A stretch of DNA of 64,000 nt from Marmoricola sp. URHB0036 (GCF_000426045.1 NZ_AUEP01000003.1:310001-374000); one strand, 5' to 3'. Positions 33,969-41,928 are shown, numbered from the stretch's first letter. Translations and numbers: made by a program. Notes: generated from the letters alone by a model not told the origin.

Positions 33969-33984
33969 TCGAACATATGTTCTT
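33969..33984. promoter_or_regulatory. LexA box B
   Basis: TCGAACATATGTTCTT, two mismatches at the right end. It overlaps the -35 element of the LysM gene promoter. Confidence 0.75.
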
Positions 33985-34011
33985 GCGCTGTTCGAACATG
34001 TGCTCTACCGT
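33983..34011 (+). promoter_or_regulatory. probable promoter of the LysM gene
   Basis: TTGCGC (33983-33988) and TACCGT (34006-34011) are 17 bases apart. The same TACCGT -10 occurs in the LexA-controlled recA promoter. LexA boxes B, C and D cover the -35, the spacer and the start point. Confidence 0.6.
33992..34007. promoter_or_regulatory. LexA box C
   Basis: TCGAACATGTGCTCTA: left half perfect, right half GCTCTA with two mismatches. Lies between -35 and -10 of the LysM promoter. Confidence 0.65.
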
Positions 34012-34026
34012 CGTACATGTGTTCGA
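34011..34026. promoter_or_regulatory. LexA box D
   Basis: TCGTACATGTGTTCGA, one mismatch. Immediately after the -10, over the expected start point. Confidence 0.8.
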
Positions 34027-34042
34027 ACGAACGTCTGTTCGG
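34027..34042. promoter_or_regulatory. LexA box E
   Basis: ACGAACGTCTGTTCGG, with only the outermost bases off consensus. It abuts box D with no gap. Confidence 0.7.
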
Positions 34043-34155
34043 AGTTTCGGCGAAAACTGTCGGTCCTCGGCGATAGACATCGATCAGCACAACGCAGGGG
34101 TCGCTTCCCCGTCCGGCCAACCAGGGCCGGGCACTTCCCCGAAAGAGGTAGACCG

Positions 34156-34662
34156 ATGAGCACACTGAGCATCCCGTCCGAGTCGGACGTCGACACCCGC
34201 TTCGACGCGCTCGTTCGCCACGTCGTCCCGGCGCAGCGTGCGCCGCAGACCGGCGTGGACTTCGAGACGGTCTTCGATCTCGACTACGGCCAGCCGGTCG
34301 ACGCGCCGGCCGCCCCCGTGGTGCAGCTGCGTCGTCAGACGAAGGTGGCGCCGCGCAAGCCGGCGCCCCGGACCGTGCGCCTGACCCGGCGCGGCCGCAT
34401 CGTCCTGGTCCTCGGCTTCCTGACCCTCGCGCTCGCCCTGATGGTCCCGTTCGGCGGCTGGGCGACCGCCACCCTGACCGGCGGCACTCCCGAGCCGGTC
34501 CGCATCGTCGAGGTCCAGCCCGGCGACACGCTCTACGGCATCGCCGGAGACCTCGCCAAGCCGGGTCACATCCGCGACATGGTGCACCGCATCCAGGAGC
34601 TCAACTCCCTGCCCGGTGGCCAGATCGAGGAGGGTCAGAAGCTCGCCGTCCCCCGCGGCTGA
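34156..34662 (+). CDS. LysM-domain membrane protein, probable SOS cell-division inhibitor (DivS/Rv2719c/YneA-like)
   Basis: 168 residues: a cytoplasmic N-terminal region of about 75 residues, a basic segment (RTVRLTRRGR), one membrane helix (IVLVLGFLTLALALMVPFGG) and an external LysM domain (IVEVQPGDTLYGIAGDLAKPG to KLAVPRG) that should bind peptidoglycan. Divergent placement from lexA with LysM architecture is the layout of Rv2719c in Mycobacterium, DivS in Corynebacterium and YneA in Bacillus, which halt division after DNA damage. Several LexA boxes cover its promoter, in agreement. AGAGG precedes ATG 34156. The division role is inferred by analogy. Confidence 0.85.
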   Translation: MSTLSIPSESDVDTRFDALVRHVVPAQRAPQTGVDFETVFDLDYGQPVDAPAAPVVQLRRQTKVAPRKPAPRTVRLTRRGRIVLVLGFLTLALALMVPFGGWATATLTGGTPEPVRIVEVQPGDTLYGIAGDLAKPGHIRDMVHRIQELNSLPGGQIEEGQKLAVPRG

Positions 34663-34743
34663 GTCGTCCGCCGTGCGGGAAGGCACGGGCGGGACAGACG
34701 TGATGACGACTCATTCGACCCGGGTCGTCGTCACGGGGGAAGA

Positions 34744-34778
34744 AGTGGGGTGGGACCGCACGCCGGTCCCACCCCACT
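34744..34778. terminator. bidirectional terminator hairpin
   Basis: AGTGGGGTGGGACCG (34744-34758) and CGGTCCCACCCCACT (34764-34778) form a perfect 15-bp stem with a five-base loop between the convergent LysM and lysoplasmalogenase genes. No T tract, but the stem is very stable. Confidence 0.8.
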
Positions 34779-34790
34779 CGCACGTCCGGT

Positions 34791-35477
34791 TCAGGCGCGA
34801 GCAGCACCCTCGCTGAGCAGGAACTGGGCAGCGGTGTACGTCGCCATCACCGCGGTCTCGAGTTGGGGCGGCGGGTTGGTCATCGCGAACTTGCGGAAGC
34901 CGAGCAGTGAGTCGGAGACCATGAACAGTCCGGCACCGGCAGCGGTCAGCCGGCGCGCCGAGGGCGGTAGGTCGGTGTCCAGGAAGTTGGCGGCTGCCGC
35001 CATCGCAGCGAGCATCGTGGCGTAGCCGAACACCGGCCCGCCGAGATCGCGGTTGCGACGTCCCGCCATGAAGGCCATCACCGGCGCCGTGAGCGCCCAC
35101 GAACCGGCGACGGCGCGGGGTCCGACGGCTTGCCGGGGGTCGGAGTGCCCGTGCTGGCGCAGGAAGCCGGTCAGGTAGGCGACGTGTCCCAGTCCGAACG
35201 AGCCCACACCGACGAGGAACGGCTTGGTGCCCTCGCCGAGAAGCGCGACGTCGCCGCCCCAGCCGCCGACCTGGGCGGCGACGGTGCTGGTCCGTAGCGG
35301 GGAGTCCGACGCCTTCGGGTTTGTGATCAGCGAGGCCGACAGGGTCGGCATCAGCAACGGCTTGGTCACGAACCGCGCGCGGTGCGCCGCCTTGCCAGGG
35401 ACGCTGGACAGCCAGGTGTCCACCGCCGCCAGACCGATGTAGGCGAGCTTGAGCTTGGTCGAGGTCTGCAGGCGCAC
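34791..35477 (-). CDS. lysoplasmalogenase, YhhN/TMEM86 family
   Basis: A 228-residue membrane protein with seven or eight helices. KPLLMPTLSASLI near residue 40, SFGLGHVAYLTGFL, and the late FMVSDSLLGFRKF carry the conserved polar residues (Lys-Pro, Gly-His, Asp-Ser) of the YhhN family, which includes lysoplasmalogenases that cleave vinyl-ether lipids. Whether bacterial members act on plasmalogens is not certain. GTG 35477 lies seven bases after a minus-strand TAGGTT element. It is convergent with the LysM gene across a strong hairpin. Confidence 0.85.
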   Translation of the reverse strand: MRLQTSTKLKLAYIGLAAVDTWLSSVPGKAAHRARFVTKPLLMPTLSASLITNPKASDSPLRTSTVAAQVGGWGGDVALLGEGTKPFLVGVGSFGLGHVAYLTGFLRQHGHSDPRQAVGPRAVAGSWALTAPVMAFMAGRRNRDLGGPVFGYATMLAAMAAAANFLDTDLPPSARRLTAAGAGLFMVSDSLLGFRKFAMTNPPPQLETAVMATYTAAQFLLSEGAARA

Positions 35478-35484
35478 GCTGGCG

Positions 35485-35490
35485 AACCTA
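35485..35490 (-). promoter_or_regulatory. -10 hexamer TAGGTT (minus strand), leaderless-type
   Basis: On the minus strand TAGGTT ends seven bases before GTG 35477. Confidence 0.5.
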
Positions 35491-35494
35491 GCGC

Positions 35495-36325
35495 CTAGTG
35501 CCCGCTCCCCGACAGGGCCGGACTAGCCTCCGCGATCCGCAGCGGTGTCGCCGGTCCGGTGGTCGTCACCGTCCCGTTGACCGGGCGCAACGGACCACCG
35601 TTCAGCGACCACTCCGCGCTCCAGGTCACCACCACCCGGTGCGCGACCGTGCGGTGTGCGTCCTGGTAGCGGTAGACGACGTCCTTGGCCGGGTACGGCG
35701 CCCCCGGCGTCGACGTGGTGTCCTCGGTCCCGTCCCCGTGCACCCACTCGAACTTCGACGGCTTGATCTCGAGCCGGACCCGCTGCCCCAACAACGTCAC
35801 CGTCCGCGTCAATGGCTGGGCGTCGGTGAAGAAGATCGTGTCGAAGTTGATCAGCGTCTTGTTCGCCGGCTGGGAGTGCGACCGCAACGAGGGCAGCGGT
35901 ATCCGCCGGAACGCCTGCAGCACCATCCCCTCGGTCACCTGCGGCGGAGCAGCTGCCACGGGTGGAGGCCCGTTGCCCGAGCACACGAGTCCCATGGGGG
36001 CGGCGGGAGGGGGCTCGGTCTGCCACAGGCGGTACACCTGCTCGCCCGGTGGGCAGGGATTCGAGGCGCACGTGCTTTCACCGTCTAGGCCTGCACCGCA
36101 GGCGCTGCGGTATTCGTAGCGCGGCGTAGAGCCGTTGTGGGTGACGGTCGACGTGGTGGACCCGCCGCTGGACCCAGGCCCTGTCGAGCATTGCCCTTGG
36201 GCGGCGAACGCACTCCCGACGGACTCAACAGAGCCTCCGCAACCCTTTGCATTGGCCTCAAGCGGCCACAGAAGGATGCAGAACAGCGCGGCTGCGGCCA
36301 ACGCGATTAGGCGCCTCGCGTCCAC
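35495..36325 (-). CDS. secreted protein of unknown function
   Basis: About 276 residues with a signal peptide (RRLIALAAAALFCILLWPLEANA) and then a Cys-rich region with six or more cysteines (GCGGS, QCST, SACGAG, STCASNPCPPG, LVCSG) suggesting disulfides. The second half (FDTIFFTDAQPLTRTVTLLGQRV, in outline) resembles immunoglobulin-like beta domains common in actinobacterial exported proteins. GTG 36325 has GGAGGG seven bases upstream; longer in-frame starts exist. The gene overlaps the end of the upstream lipoprotein gene by 19 bases, so they form an operon. No family identified. Confidence 0.7.
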   Translation of the reverse strand: MDARRLIALAAAALFCILLWPLEANAKGCGGSVESVGSAFAAQGQCSTGPGSSGGSTTSTVTHNGSTPRYEYRSACGAGLDGESTCASNPCPPGEQVYRLWQTEPPPAAPMGLVCSGNGPPPVAAAPPQVTEGMVLQAFRRIPLPSLRSHSQPANKTLINFDTIFFTDAQPLTRTVTLLGQRVRLEIKPSKFEWVHGDGTEDTTSTPGAPYPAKDVVYRYQDAHRTVAHRVVVTWSAEWSLNGGPLRPVNGTVTTTGPATPLRIAEASPALSGSGH

Positions 36326-36858
36326 TCGAGGACCCTCCACCCGTCTTGCCGCCAAGCCACCTGCACGTTGAGAGGAAGGCGTCCGCCATTGGGGTGTTCG
36401 TCTTCCTTGGGACTTGGGTGGTCGACCACCTGTGGACCGAAGTCAACTCCTAGTTCGACGAGCCATCCTTTAGTCGCTGGGTTCTTCACGGTCGAGATGC
36501 CCTTGATCTTGAAGGCGCCGCCACGGATCGAGCCGCCCGACTGGTAGAGGTGGTCTATATACGAGTCAGCCTTTTCGCATGACTGGCAACCGGCGTCCTC
36601 GACCGCCCTCAGCTCTTCGAGTTGCCCAGTGGCCTGCGCGAAGTTGATCAAGTCGACGTAGTGACGAGCGAAAGCGATGGCACCGGCCTTCGATTGATCC
36701 TTCGCAGCAGACGGCATCACCGGGGGAGTAGCCGAGGGCGACGGAGACAGACTCGCCGTCGGCCGCGGCAACGGCTGCGGCTCGGCAGAACCCCCGCACC
36801 CAGCGAGCAGCAGACACAGCGCGCCGATGACGACGGCCAGCGTGTGACGCCCGCGCAT
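36307..36858 (-). CDS. DUF6318-type lipoprotein
   Basis: 183 residues. A lipoprotein signal ends in LLLAGCGG, so Cys 21 would be lipidated and the protein held on the outer face of the membrane. A Pro/Ser-rich linker (about residues 25-50) leads to an NTF2-like domain: AGAIAFARHYVDLINFAQATGQ, EDAGCQSCEKADSYIDHLYQSGG and a closing QVAWRQDGWRVLEW. The Cys-x2-Cys pair CQSC is a characteristic of this family. Role unknown. First gene of a two-gene unit with the secreted protein. Confidence 0.75.
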   Translation of the reverse strand: MRGRHTLAVVIGALCLLLAGCGGSAEPQPLPRPTASLSPSPSATPPVMPSAAKDQSKAGAIAFARHYVDLINFAQATGQLEELRAVEDAGCQSCEKADSYIDHLYQSGGSIRGGAFKIKGISTVKNPATKGWLVELGVDFGPQVVDHPSPKEDEHPNGGRLPLNVQVAWRQDGWRVLEWTRGA

Positions 36859-36965
36859 GAGTCACCCCTTGAGCTACGAACCCGAGTCGATGGGGAGTTA
36901 ACTACCCCGAGGGCGTGCTGGCTACACCGATCGGTTCGCCTGTGGACAACGGGACTGGAGGGGTC

Positions 36966-37355
36966 ATGGCTGCGGGCTACTCAGGCACACCGCTCGAGCG
37001 CAAGCTCGGCGTGAAGCCGGACCACGTCGTACTCCTCGACAACGCCCCGGACACCTTCGACCTCGATGCCCCGACGGCTCGGCGGCTGCCCAAGCGGCTC
37101 GACATCAGCCTGACCTTCCACACCAGCGCCGCGAAGCTCGAGAAGCGGTTGCCGCAGCTGTTCGAGCGCACCGAGCAGGCCGGGATGGTCTGGGTCTGCT
37201 GGCCCAAGAAGGCATCGAAGGTGCCGACCGACCTCGACGACAACGCCGTACGCGAGATCGGCCTCGCCGCCGGCTACGTGGACGTCAAGGTGTGCGCGAT
37301 CGACGAGACCTGGTCAGGCCTCAAGTTCGTACGACGCCTGGCGGATCGCGTCTGA
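36966..37355 (+). CDS. DUF3052 family protein
   Basis: A 129-residue cytosolic protein. YSGTPLERKLGVKPDHVVLLDNAP, LTFHTSAAKLEKRLPQLFERTEQAGMVWVCWPKKASKVPTDL (in outline) and GYVDVKVCAIDETWSGLKFVRR are the DUF3052 pattern, widespread in actinobacteria and of unknown function. ATG 36966 has GGAGG five bases before it. An upstream in-frame ATG at 36915 would add an atypical stretch and is not used. Confidence 0.88.
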   Translation: MAAGYSGTPLERKLGVKPDHVVLLDNAPDTFDLDAPTARRLPKRLDISLTFHTSAAKLEKRLPQLFERTEQAGMVWVCWPKKASKVPTDLDDNAVREIGLAAGYVDVKVCAIDETWSGLKFVRRLADRV

Positions 37356-37359
37356 GCGA

Positions 37360-37611
37360 TCAGCTGTAGCGGTGGCTCTTCTCGGAGTGACCCGGCTCCC
37401 GCGTGCACGCCCGACCGTTCATCGACTTGTGCCCGCAGGTGTCAGTCGACGCCGCAGCAGCCTTCGGCGCGGCCGGGGTAGCCGGGCGGGGGGCGACCGG
37501 CGCAGGAGTCGCGTTGACCCGCGGTGATCCTGCATTTCGATCCCGGGCGCGCTGCTCGTTGGCTTCGTACCTCGCCAGTTTCATGGCCCTCTGGGCGTCC
37601 AGCTTGCTCAC
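37360..37611 (-). CDS. small basic protein with a Cys/His C-terminal motif
   Basis: 83 residues: a basic helix (SKLDAQRAMKLARYEANEQRARDRN), an Ala/Pro linker, and a C-terminal CGHKSMNGRACTREPGHSEKSH with Cys-x-His and Cys-x5-His spacing that could hold a metal. The ending with RACTR-x-GH-x3-H resembles short zinc-type tails found in other small proteins of actinobacteria. No family name can be given. Convergent with the DUF3052 gene, five bases apart. Confidence 0.6.
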   Translation of the reverse strand: MSKLDAQRAMKLARYEANEQRARDRNAGSPRVNATPAPVAPRPATPAAPKAAAASTDTCGHKSMNGRACTREPGHSEKSHRYS

Positions 37612-37620
37612 AGGTGGAGC

Positions 37621-37980
37621 CTACGTTCGACGACCGACAGAAGTGGTACGCCGAGCCGCGCGTCGCCCGCCGGGAAGCCGAGTCGGGGGAGGAGTCGCCG
37701 TACGCGCTCGCACCACCCCGACCAGCTTGGCGCCGAGGATCATCGTCACGAACAGACAGGCGGCCGCGCCGACCGAGGCCAGCCCCAAGAAGGTCCAGGC
37801 CGTCGAGTCTCCCGAGCGGGCGTCGCGGCCGAAGTCGATGGCTGCCAGGACCAGTACTCCCCACGCCACCAGCGTGATCGTGACGAACAGCGAGAGCGCC
37901 ACGATCTGCCGCTTCGGCGGGCGCGGCGTCGTTTCAGCGGCCCGAACCCGCTCCCCGGTGTGCCTACCCACGCCGGTCAT
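37621..37980 (-). CDS. small two-helix membrane protein
   Basis: 119 residues starting TGVGRHTGERVRAAETTP. Two membrane helices (IVALSLFVTITLVAWGVLVLAA and FLGLASVGAAACLFVTMILGA) are joined by a short polar loop (DFGRDARSGDSTAW) and followed by a strongly basic tail. No family recognised. The frame stays open to 38142, but the extra N-terminal residues are unlike a protein start. It is transcribed toward the Cys/His gene and may share a unit with it. The 309 bases between this start and nrdR hold only the NrdR-type boxes; I see nothing else there. Confidence 0.6.
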   Translation of the reverse strand: MTGVGRHTGERVRAAETTPRPPKRQIVALSLFVTITLVAWGVLVLAAIDFGRDARSGDSTAWTFLGLASVGAAACLFVTMILGAKLVGVVRARTATPPPTRLPGGRRAARRTTSVGRRT

Positions 37981-38140
37981 TGTCACCCAGCCCCCGCCAA
38001 GAGGGGCTCCGCAGTGCACAAGCCGTGTCCGACACGCCCGTTTTCCAGGTCGAAGAGGGCGCTGACCTGCACGGATGCCGCCATACCGGAAGTACGTGGA
38101 AGTCGCTGTTGCGCACTCGGATGCGCAGGCGTACGGTTCC

Positions 38141-38186
38141 ACTACATCTAGTAGTTACACCGATGTAGTTATCCACATCTAGTTCC
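38141..38186. promoter_or_regulatory. tandem NrdR-type boxes before nrdR-nrdJ
   Basis: ACATCTAGT occurs at 38144-38152 (in ACTACATCTAGT) and at 38175-38183 (in CCACATCTAGTT), exactly 31 bases apart, which is three helical turns. NrdR binds pairs of such imperfect palindromes on one face of DNA upstream of ribonucleotide reductase genes. The repeat and its spacing are seen directly; assignment to NrdR rests on the adjacent nrdR gene. Confidence 0.75.
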
Positions 38187-38289
38187 ACAGAACTGATCGA
38201 GTTAGCCACATCACACCGAGGTTTTCCACCGGCAAACGCCGGAATCCACAGTTCCAGACACAGGTTGTACCCCTGAGAGGAGGCCCGCG

Positions 38290-38763
38290 ATGCACTGTCC
38301 CTTCTGCCGCAGCACCGACACCCGGGTCCTCGACTCCAGGGTCGCGGATGACGGCTCGGCGATCCGCCGGCGCCGGTCGTGCCCGGCGTGCGAGAAGCGG
38401 TTCACCACGGTCGAGCAGATGCAGCTCACGGTCGTGAAGCGCAGCGGCGCGTGCGAGCCGTTCACCCGCGAGAAGGCCATCTCCGGCGTACGCAAGGCCT
38501 GCAAGGGCCGGCCCGTCGACGAGGACGACCTGGCTCGCCTCGGACAGACCGTCGAGGACTCCCTGCGCGGCGAGGGCTGGGCAGAGGTGCCGGCGCACGA
38601 GATCGGGCTGGCCATCCTCGGTCCGCTGCGGGCCCTCGATGAAGTTGCGTACCTCAGGTTCGCCTCTGTGTACCGGGCCTTCGAGTCCGCCGAGGACTTC
38701 GAGACCGAGATCGCCGTACTCCGGATGGAGCGATCAGCACCAACACCTCAGCCAACGGGCTGA
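38290..38763 (+). CDS. nrdR: ribonucleotide reductase repressor NrdR
   Basis: 157 residues. The zinc ribbon uses C3, C6, C31 and C34 (CPFC and SCPACEKRF) and the ATP-cone follows ([23 protein letters not shown] and onward), sensing ATP/dATP so that the protein represses reductase genes when dATP is high. GAGAGGAGG, eight bases before ATG 38290, is a strong ribosome site. It is placed directly upstream of nrdJ, which it should regulate with itself through the boxes at 38141-38186. Confidence 0.96.
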   Translation: MHCPFCRSTDTRVLDSRVADDGSAIRRRRSCPACEKRFTTVEQMQLTVVKRSGACEPFTREKAISGVRKACKGRPVDEDDLARLGQTVEDSLRGEGWAEVPAHEIGLAILGPLRALDEVAYLRFASVYRAFESAEDFETEIAVLRMERSAPTPQPTG

Positions 38764-38885
38764 CCAAGATCCGCCCCGTGCGTAGTGGGGAAGCTGCGCG
38801 CGGGGCACCAGCAGCGGCGGGACCGAAAGTGTCACCGCCACCAGTGAAGATGAAGTAGCCGACAACACAGGGAGCGGGACCAAAG

Positions 38886-41831
38886 ATGACCGAAACGGTG
38901 AGCGGGACCGGCGCACGCACGCGCAAGAAGGGCCTCAAGATCGAGCGCGTCTTCTCGACCGCTGGCGTGCACCCCTACGACGAGCTCACCTGGGAGCGCC
39001 GCGACGTCGTCCAGCAGAACTGGAAGACCGGCGCCGTCGTCTTCGAGCAGCGCGGCGTGGAGTTCCCCGACTTCTGGAGTGTCAACGCCTCCACGATCGT
39101 GACGACCAAGTACTTCCGTGGCGCAGTCGGCACCGACGCCCGCGAGTGGAGCCTCAAGCAGCTCATCGACCGCGTCGTGAAGACCTACCGCAAGGGCGGC
39201 GAGGACAACGGCTACTTCGCCTCACCTGCCGACGCCGAGCTGTTCGAGCACGAGCTGACCTGGCTCCTCGTGCACCAGTACTTCTCCTTCAACTCCCCGG
39301 TCTGGTTCAACGTCGGCACCCCGAGCCCCCAGCAGGTCTCCGCGTGCTTCATCCTCTCGGTCGACGACTCGATGGACTCGATCCTGAACTGGTACAAGGA
39401 AGAGGGCTTCATCTTCAAGGGCGGCTCCGGCGCCGGCCTCAACCTCTCCCGCATCCGCTCCTCCAAGGAGCTGCTGTCCTCCGGCGGTACGGCGAGCGGC
39501 CCGGTCTCCTTCATGCGCGGCGCCGACGCCTCCGCGGGCACCATCAAGTCCGGTGGCGCCACCCGTCGCGCGGCCAAGATGGTCGTCCTCGACGTCGACC
39601 ACCCCGACATCGTCGAGTTCGTCGAGACCAAGATGAAGGAAGAGGACAAGATCCGCGCGCTGCGTGACGCCGGGTTCGACATGGACCTCGGTGGCGCCGA
39701 CATCACGAGCGTGCAGTACCAGAACGCCAACAACTCGGTCCGGGTCAGCGACGAGTTCATGCGTGCGGTCGAGGACGGCACCGAGTTCGGCCTGCGGGCC
39801 CGCGGCACGGGCGAGGTCATCGAGACCGTCGACGCTCGTGAGCTGTTCACCAAGATCAGCCAGGCTGCGTGGGAGTGTGCCGACCCGGGCCTGCAGTACG
39901 ACGACACCATCAACGACTGGCACACCAACCCGGAGACCGGCCGCATCACTGCGTCCAACCCGTGCTCGGAATACATGTCGCTCGACAACTCCTCGTGCAA
40001 CCTCGCGTCGCTCAACCTGCTGAAGTTCCTCAAGGACGACGACACCTTCGACGCGCCGCTGTTCGCGAAGGCGGTCGAGTTCATCATCACCGCCATGGAC
40101 ATCTCGATCTGCTTCGCCGACTTCCCGACGGAGTCGATCGGTCAGACCACCCGTGACTACCGCCAGCTCGGCATCGGCTACGCCAACCTCGGCGCGCTGC
40201 TGATGGCGATGGGTCTCGGCTACGACTCCGAGGGCGGTCGTGCGATGGCGGCCACCATCACCTCGCTGATGACCGGCCAGTCCTACAAGCGCTCGGCCGA
40301 GCTCGCCGGCGTGGTCGGTCCCTACGCCGGTTACGCCCGCAACGCCGACGCGCACAAGCGCGTCATGCGCAAGCACCAGGCGGCCAACGACGTGGTCCGC
40401 ACTCTCGGCGCCCACGACTCCGCCGTACACAAGCTCGCCACGCAGGTCTGGGCCGACGTACAGAAGGTGGGGGAGAAGAACGGCTTCCGCAACGCGCAGG
40501 CCTCCGTGCTCGCGCCCACCGGCACCATCGGCTTCATGATGGACTGCGACACCACCGGCATCGAGCCGGACTTCTCGCTGGTCAAGTTCAAGAAGCTCGT
40601 CGGTGGCGGCTCGATGCAGATCGTCAACCAGACGATCCCGCGGGCGCTGCGCAAGATGGGCTACCAGGACGAGCAGGTCGAGGCGATCGTGGAATACATC
40701 GCCGACAAGGGCCACGTCATCGACGCCCCCGGCCTCAAGCAGGAGCACTACGAGGTCTTCGACACCGCCATGGGTGCTCGTGCCCTCAAGCCGATGGGCC
40801 ACGTGCGGATGATGGCGGCCACCCAGCCGTTCCTCTCCGGTGCGATCTCCAAGACGGTCAACCTGCCCGAGACCGCGACCGTCGAGGAGATCGAGGACAT
40901 CTACCTGCAGTCCTGGAAGCTCGGCCTCAAGGCGACAGCCGTCTACCGCGACAACTGCAAGGTCGGCCAGCCTCTCTCCGACGGCAAGTCCGACTCCTCG
41001 AAGAAGGACCAGGCCATGTCCACGTCCGGTGGCGCGGCCGAGGTCGTCGAGAAGGTCGTGGAGGTGCACAAGCCCTTCCGCAAGCGTCTCCCGAAGTCGC
41101 GTGCCTCGAAGACCACCTCGTTCACCGTCGGTGGTGCCGAGGGCTACATGACCTCCGGCGCCCACGAGGACGGCGAGCTCGGCGAGATCTTCCTCAAGCT
41201 CGGCAAGCAGGGCTCCACCCTGGCCGGCGTGATGGACGCCTTCTCGATCGCGGTGTCCATCGGCCTGCAGTACGGCGTCCCGCTGGAGACCTACGTCTCG
41301 AAGTTCAGCAACCTCCGCTTCGAGCCCGCCGGCATGACCGACGACCCCGACGTCCGGATGGCGCAGTCGATCATGGACTACATCTTCCGCCGCCTCGCCC
41401 TGGACTACCTGTCCTTCGAGGACCGCAGCATGCTCGGCATCTACTCCGCCGACGAGCGCCAGCGCCACCTCGAGACGGGCAGCTACGAGCCCATCGAGGA
41501 GACCGGCGGCGCCTCGGAGCTGATGGCCGAGGTGGTCGACGACGAAAAGGTGGTCGAGCAGCGAGCGAAGCGAGCGGATAGTCGAGACCACTCCGGTGAC
41601 CACGACGACCGCGCCGACGACCTCGAGACCAAGGACACCCACGGCAACGAGGACCGCGAGGTCCCCGCCAAGGTCCACGTTGGCGAGGCCCACACGAGCG
41701 CCGAGCTCCTGGAGAAGATCACCGGCACGGCAGTCGACTCCCCCCTCTGCATGACCTGCGGTACGAAGATGCGGCCAGCCGGTAGCTGCTATGTGTGTGA
41801 AGGCTGCGGCTCGACCTCTGGCTGCAGCTGA
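38886..41831 (+). CDS. nrdJ: adenosylcobalamin-dependent (class II) ribonucleotide reductase NrdJ
   Basis: A 981-residue enzyme making deoxyribonucleotides with a cobalamin-derived radical. FNVGTPSPQQVSACFILSVDDSMDSI and NPCSEYMSLDNSSCNLASLNL are the class II active-site segments with the redox cysteines, and the C-terminal CMTCGTKMRPAGSCYVCEGCGSTSGCS-type zinc or redox tail is split here as described (residues about 955-981). Residues about 888-905 (KVVEQRAKRADSRDHS) are coded by a copy of the dispersed 44-bp repeat, in a linker. Promoter context is shared with nrdR; a perfect terminator lies just downstream. GGGAGC precedes ATG 38886. Confidence 0.95.
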   Translation: MTETVSGTGARTRKKGLKIERVFSTAGVHPYDELTWERRDVVQQNWKTGAVVFEQRGVEFPDFWSVNASTIVTTKYFRGAVGTDAREWSLKQLIDRVVKTYRKGGEDNGYFASPADAELFEHELTWLLVHQYFSFNSPVWFNVGTPSPQQVSACFILSVDDSMDSILNWYKEEGFIFKGGSGAGLNLSRIRSSKELLSSGGTASGPVSFMRGADASAGTIKSGGATRRAAKMVVLDVDHPDIVEFVETKMKEEDKIRALRDAGFDMDLGGADITSVQYQNANNSVRVSDEFMRAVEDGTEFGLRARGTGEVIETVDARELFTKISQAAWECADPGLQYDDTINDWHTNPETGRITASNPCSEYMSLDNSSCNLASLNLLKFLKDDDTFDAPLFAKAVEFIITAMDISICFADFPTESIGQTTRDYRQLGIGYANLGALLMAMGLGYDSEGGRAMAATITSLMTGQSYKRSAELAGVVGPYAGYARNADAHKRVMRKHQAANDVVRTLGAHDSAVHKLATQVWADVQKVGEKNGFRNAQASVLAPTGTIGFMMDCDTTGIEPDFSLVKFKKLVGGGSMQIVNQTIPRALRKMGYQDEQVEAIVEYIADKGHVIDAPGLKQEHYEVFDTAMGARALKPMGHVRMMAATQPFLSGAISKTVNLPETATVEEIEDIYLQSWKLGLKATAVYRDNCKVGQPLSDGKSDSSKKDQAMSTSGGAAEVVEKVVEVHKPFRKRLPKSRASKTTSFTVGGAEGYMTSGAHEDGELGEIFLKLGKQGSTLAGVMDAFSIAVSIGLQYGVPLETYVSKFSNLRFEPAGMTDDPDVRMAQSIMDYIFRRLALDYLSFEDRSMLGIYSADERQRHLETGSYEPIEETGGASELMAEVVDDEKVVEQRAKRADSRDHSGDHDDRADDLETKDTHGNEDREVPAKVHVGEAHTSAELLEKITGTAVDSPLCMTCGTKMRPAGSCYVCEGCGSTSGCS
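41549..41592. repeat. dispersed palindromic repeat, copy 3, inside nrdJ
   Basis: Starts GGTGGTCGAGCAGCGAGCG and ends GTCGAGACCACT. It matches copy 2 (4036-4080) nearly base for base but lies inside an open reading frame, coding KVVEQRAKRADSRDHS in the linker before the NrdJ zinc tail. Confidence 0.85.
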
Positions 41832-41840
41832 TCGACGGCG

Positions 41841-41874
41841 AGCTGGTCGTGTCCCAGGCGGGACACGACCAGCT
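41841..41874 (+). terminator. rho-independent terminator after nrdJ
   Basis: AGCTGGTCGTGTCCC (41841-41855) pairs perfectly with GGGACACGACCAGCT (41860-41874) over a four-base loop and runs into TTTT. It closes the core region and marks the left edge of the defence island. Confidence 0.92.
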
Positions 41875-41922
41875 TTTCCACAACACGGCAAACCATTCCC
41901 GCTTCCCCTCGAGTGAGAGCAG

Positions 41923-41928
41923 TAGTCT
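41923..41928 (+). promoter_or_regulatory. -10 hexamer TAGTCT before the methyltransferase
   Basis: TAGTCT ends six bases before ATG 41935; leaderless-type. The palindrome at 41929-41944 begins at the next base. Confidence 0.55.

Noticed and set aside
32488-34155. Plus-strand open frame running antisense to the protease and lexA up to the LysM gene
   Set aside because: Only the final 168 codons are real; the earlier part is antisense to well-supported genes and has no start or ribosome site.
37981-38142. Longer N-terminus for the small membrane protein (start at 38142)
   Set aside because: The added residues are Cys/Arg-rich and unlike a protein start, while Met at 37980 begins a sensible short cytoplasmic segment before the first helix.
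38764-38885. Possible cobalamin riboswitch before the B12-dependent reductase
   Set aside because: The 122-base gap is too short for a full element and I find no B12-box. NrdR boxes upstream explain the control better.
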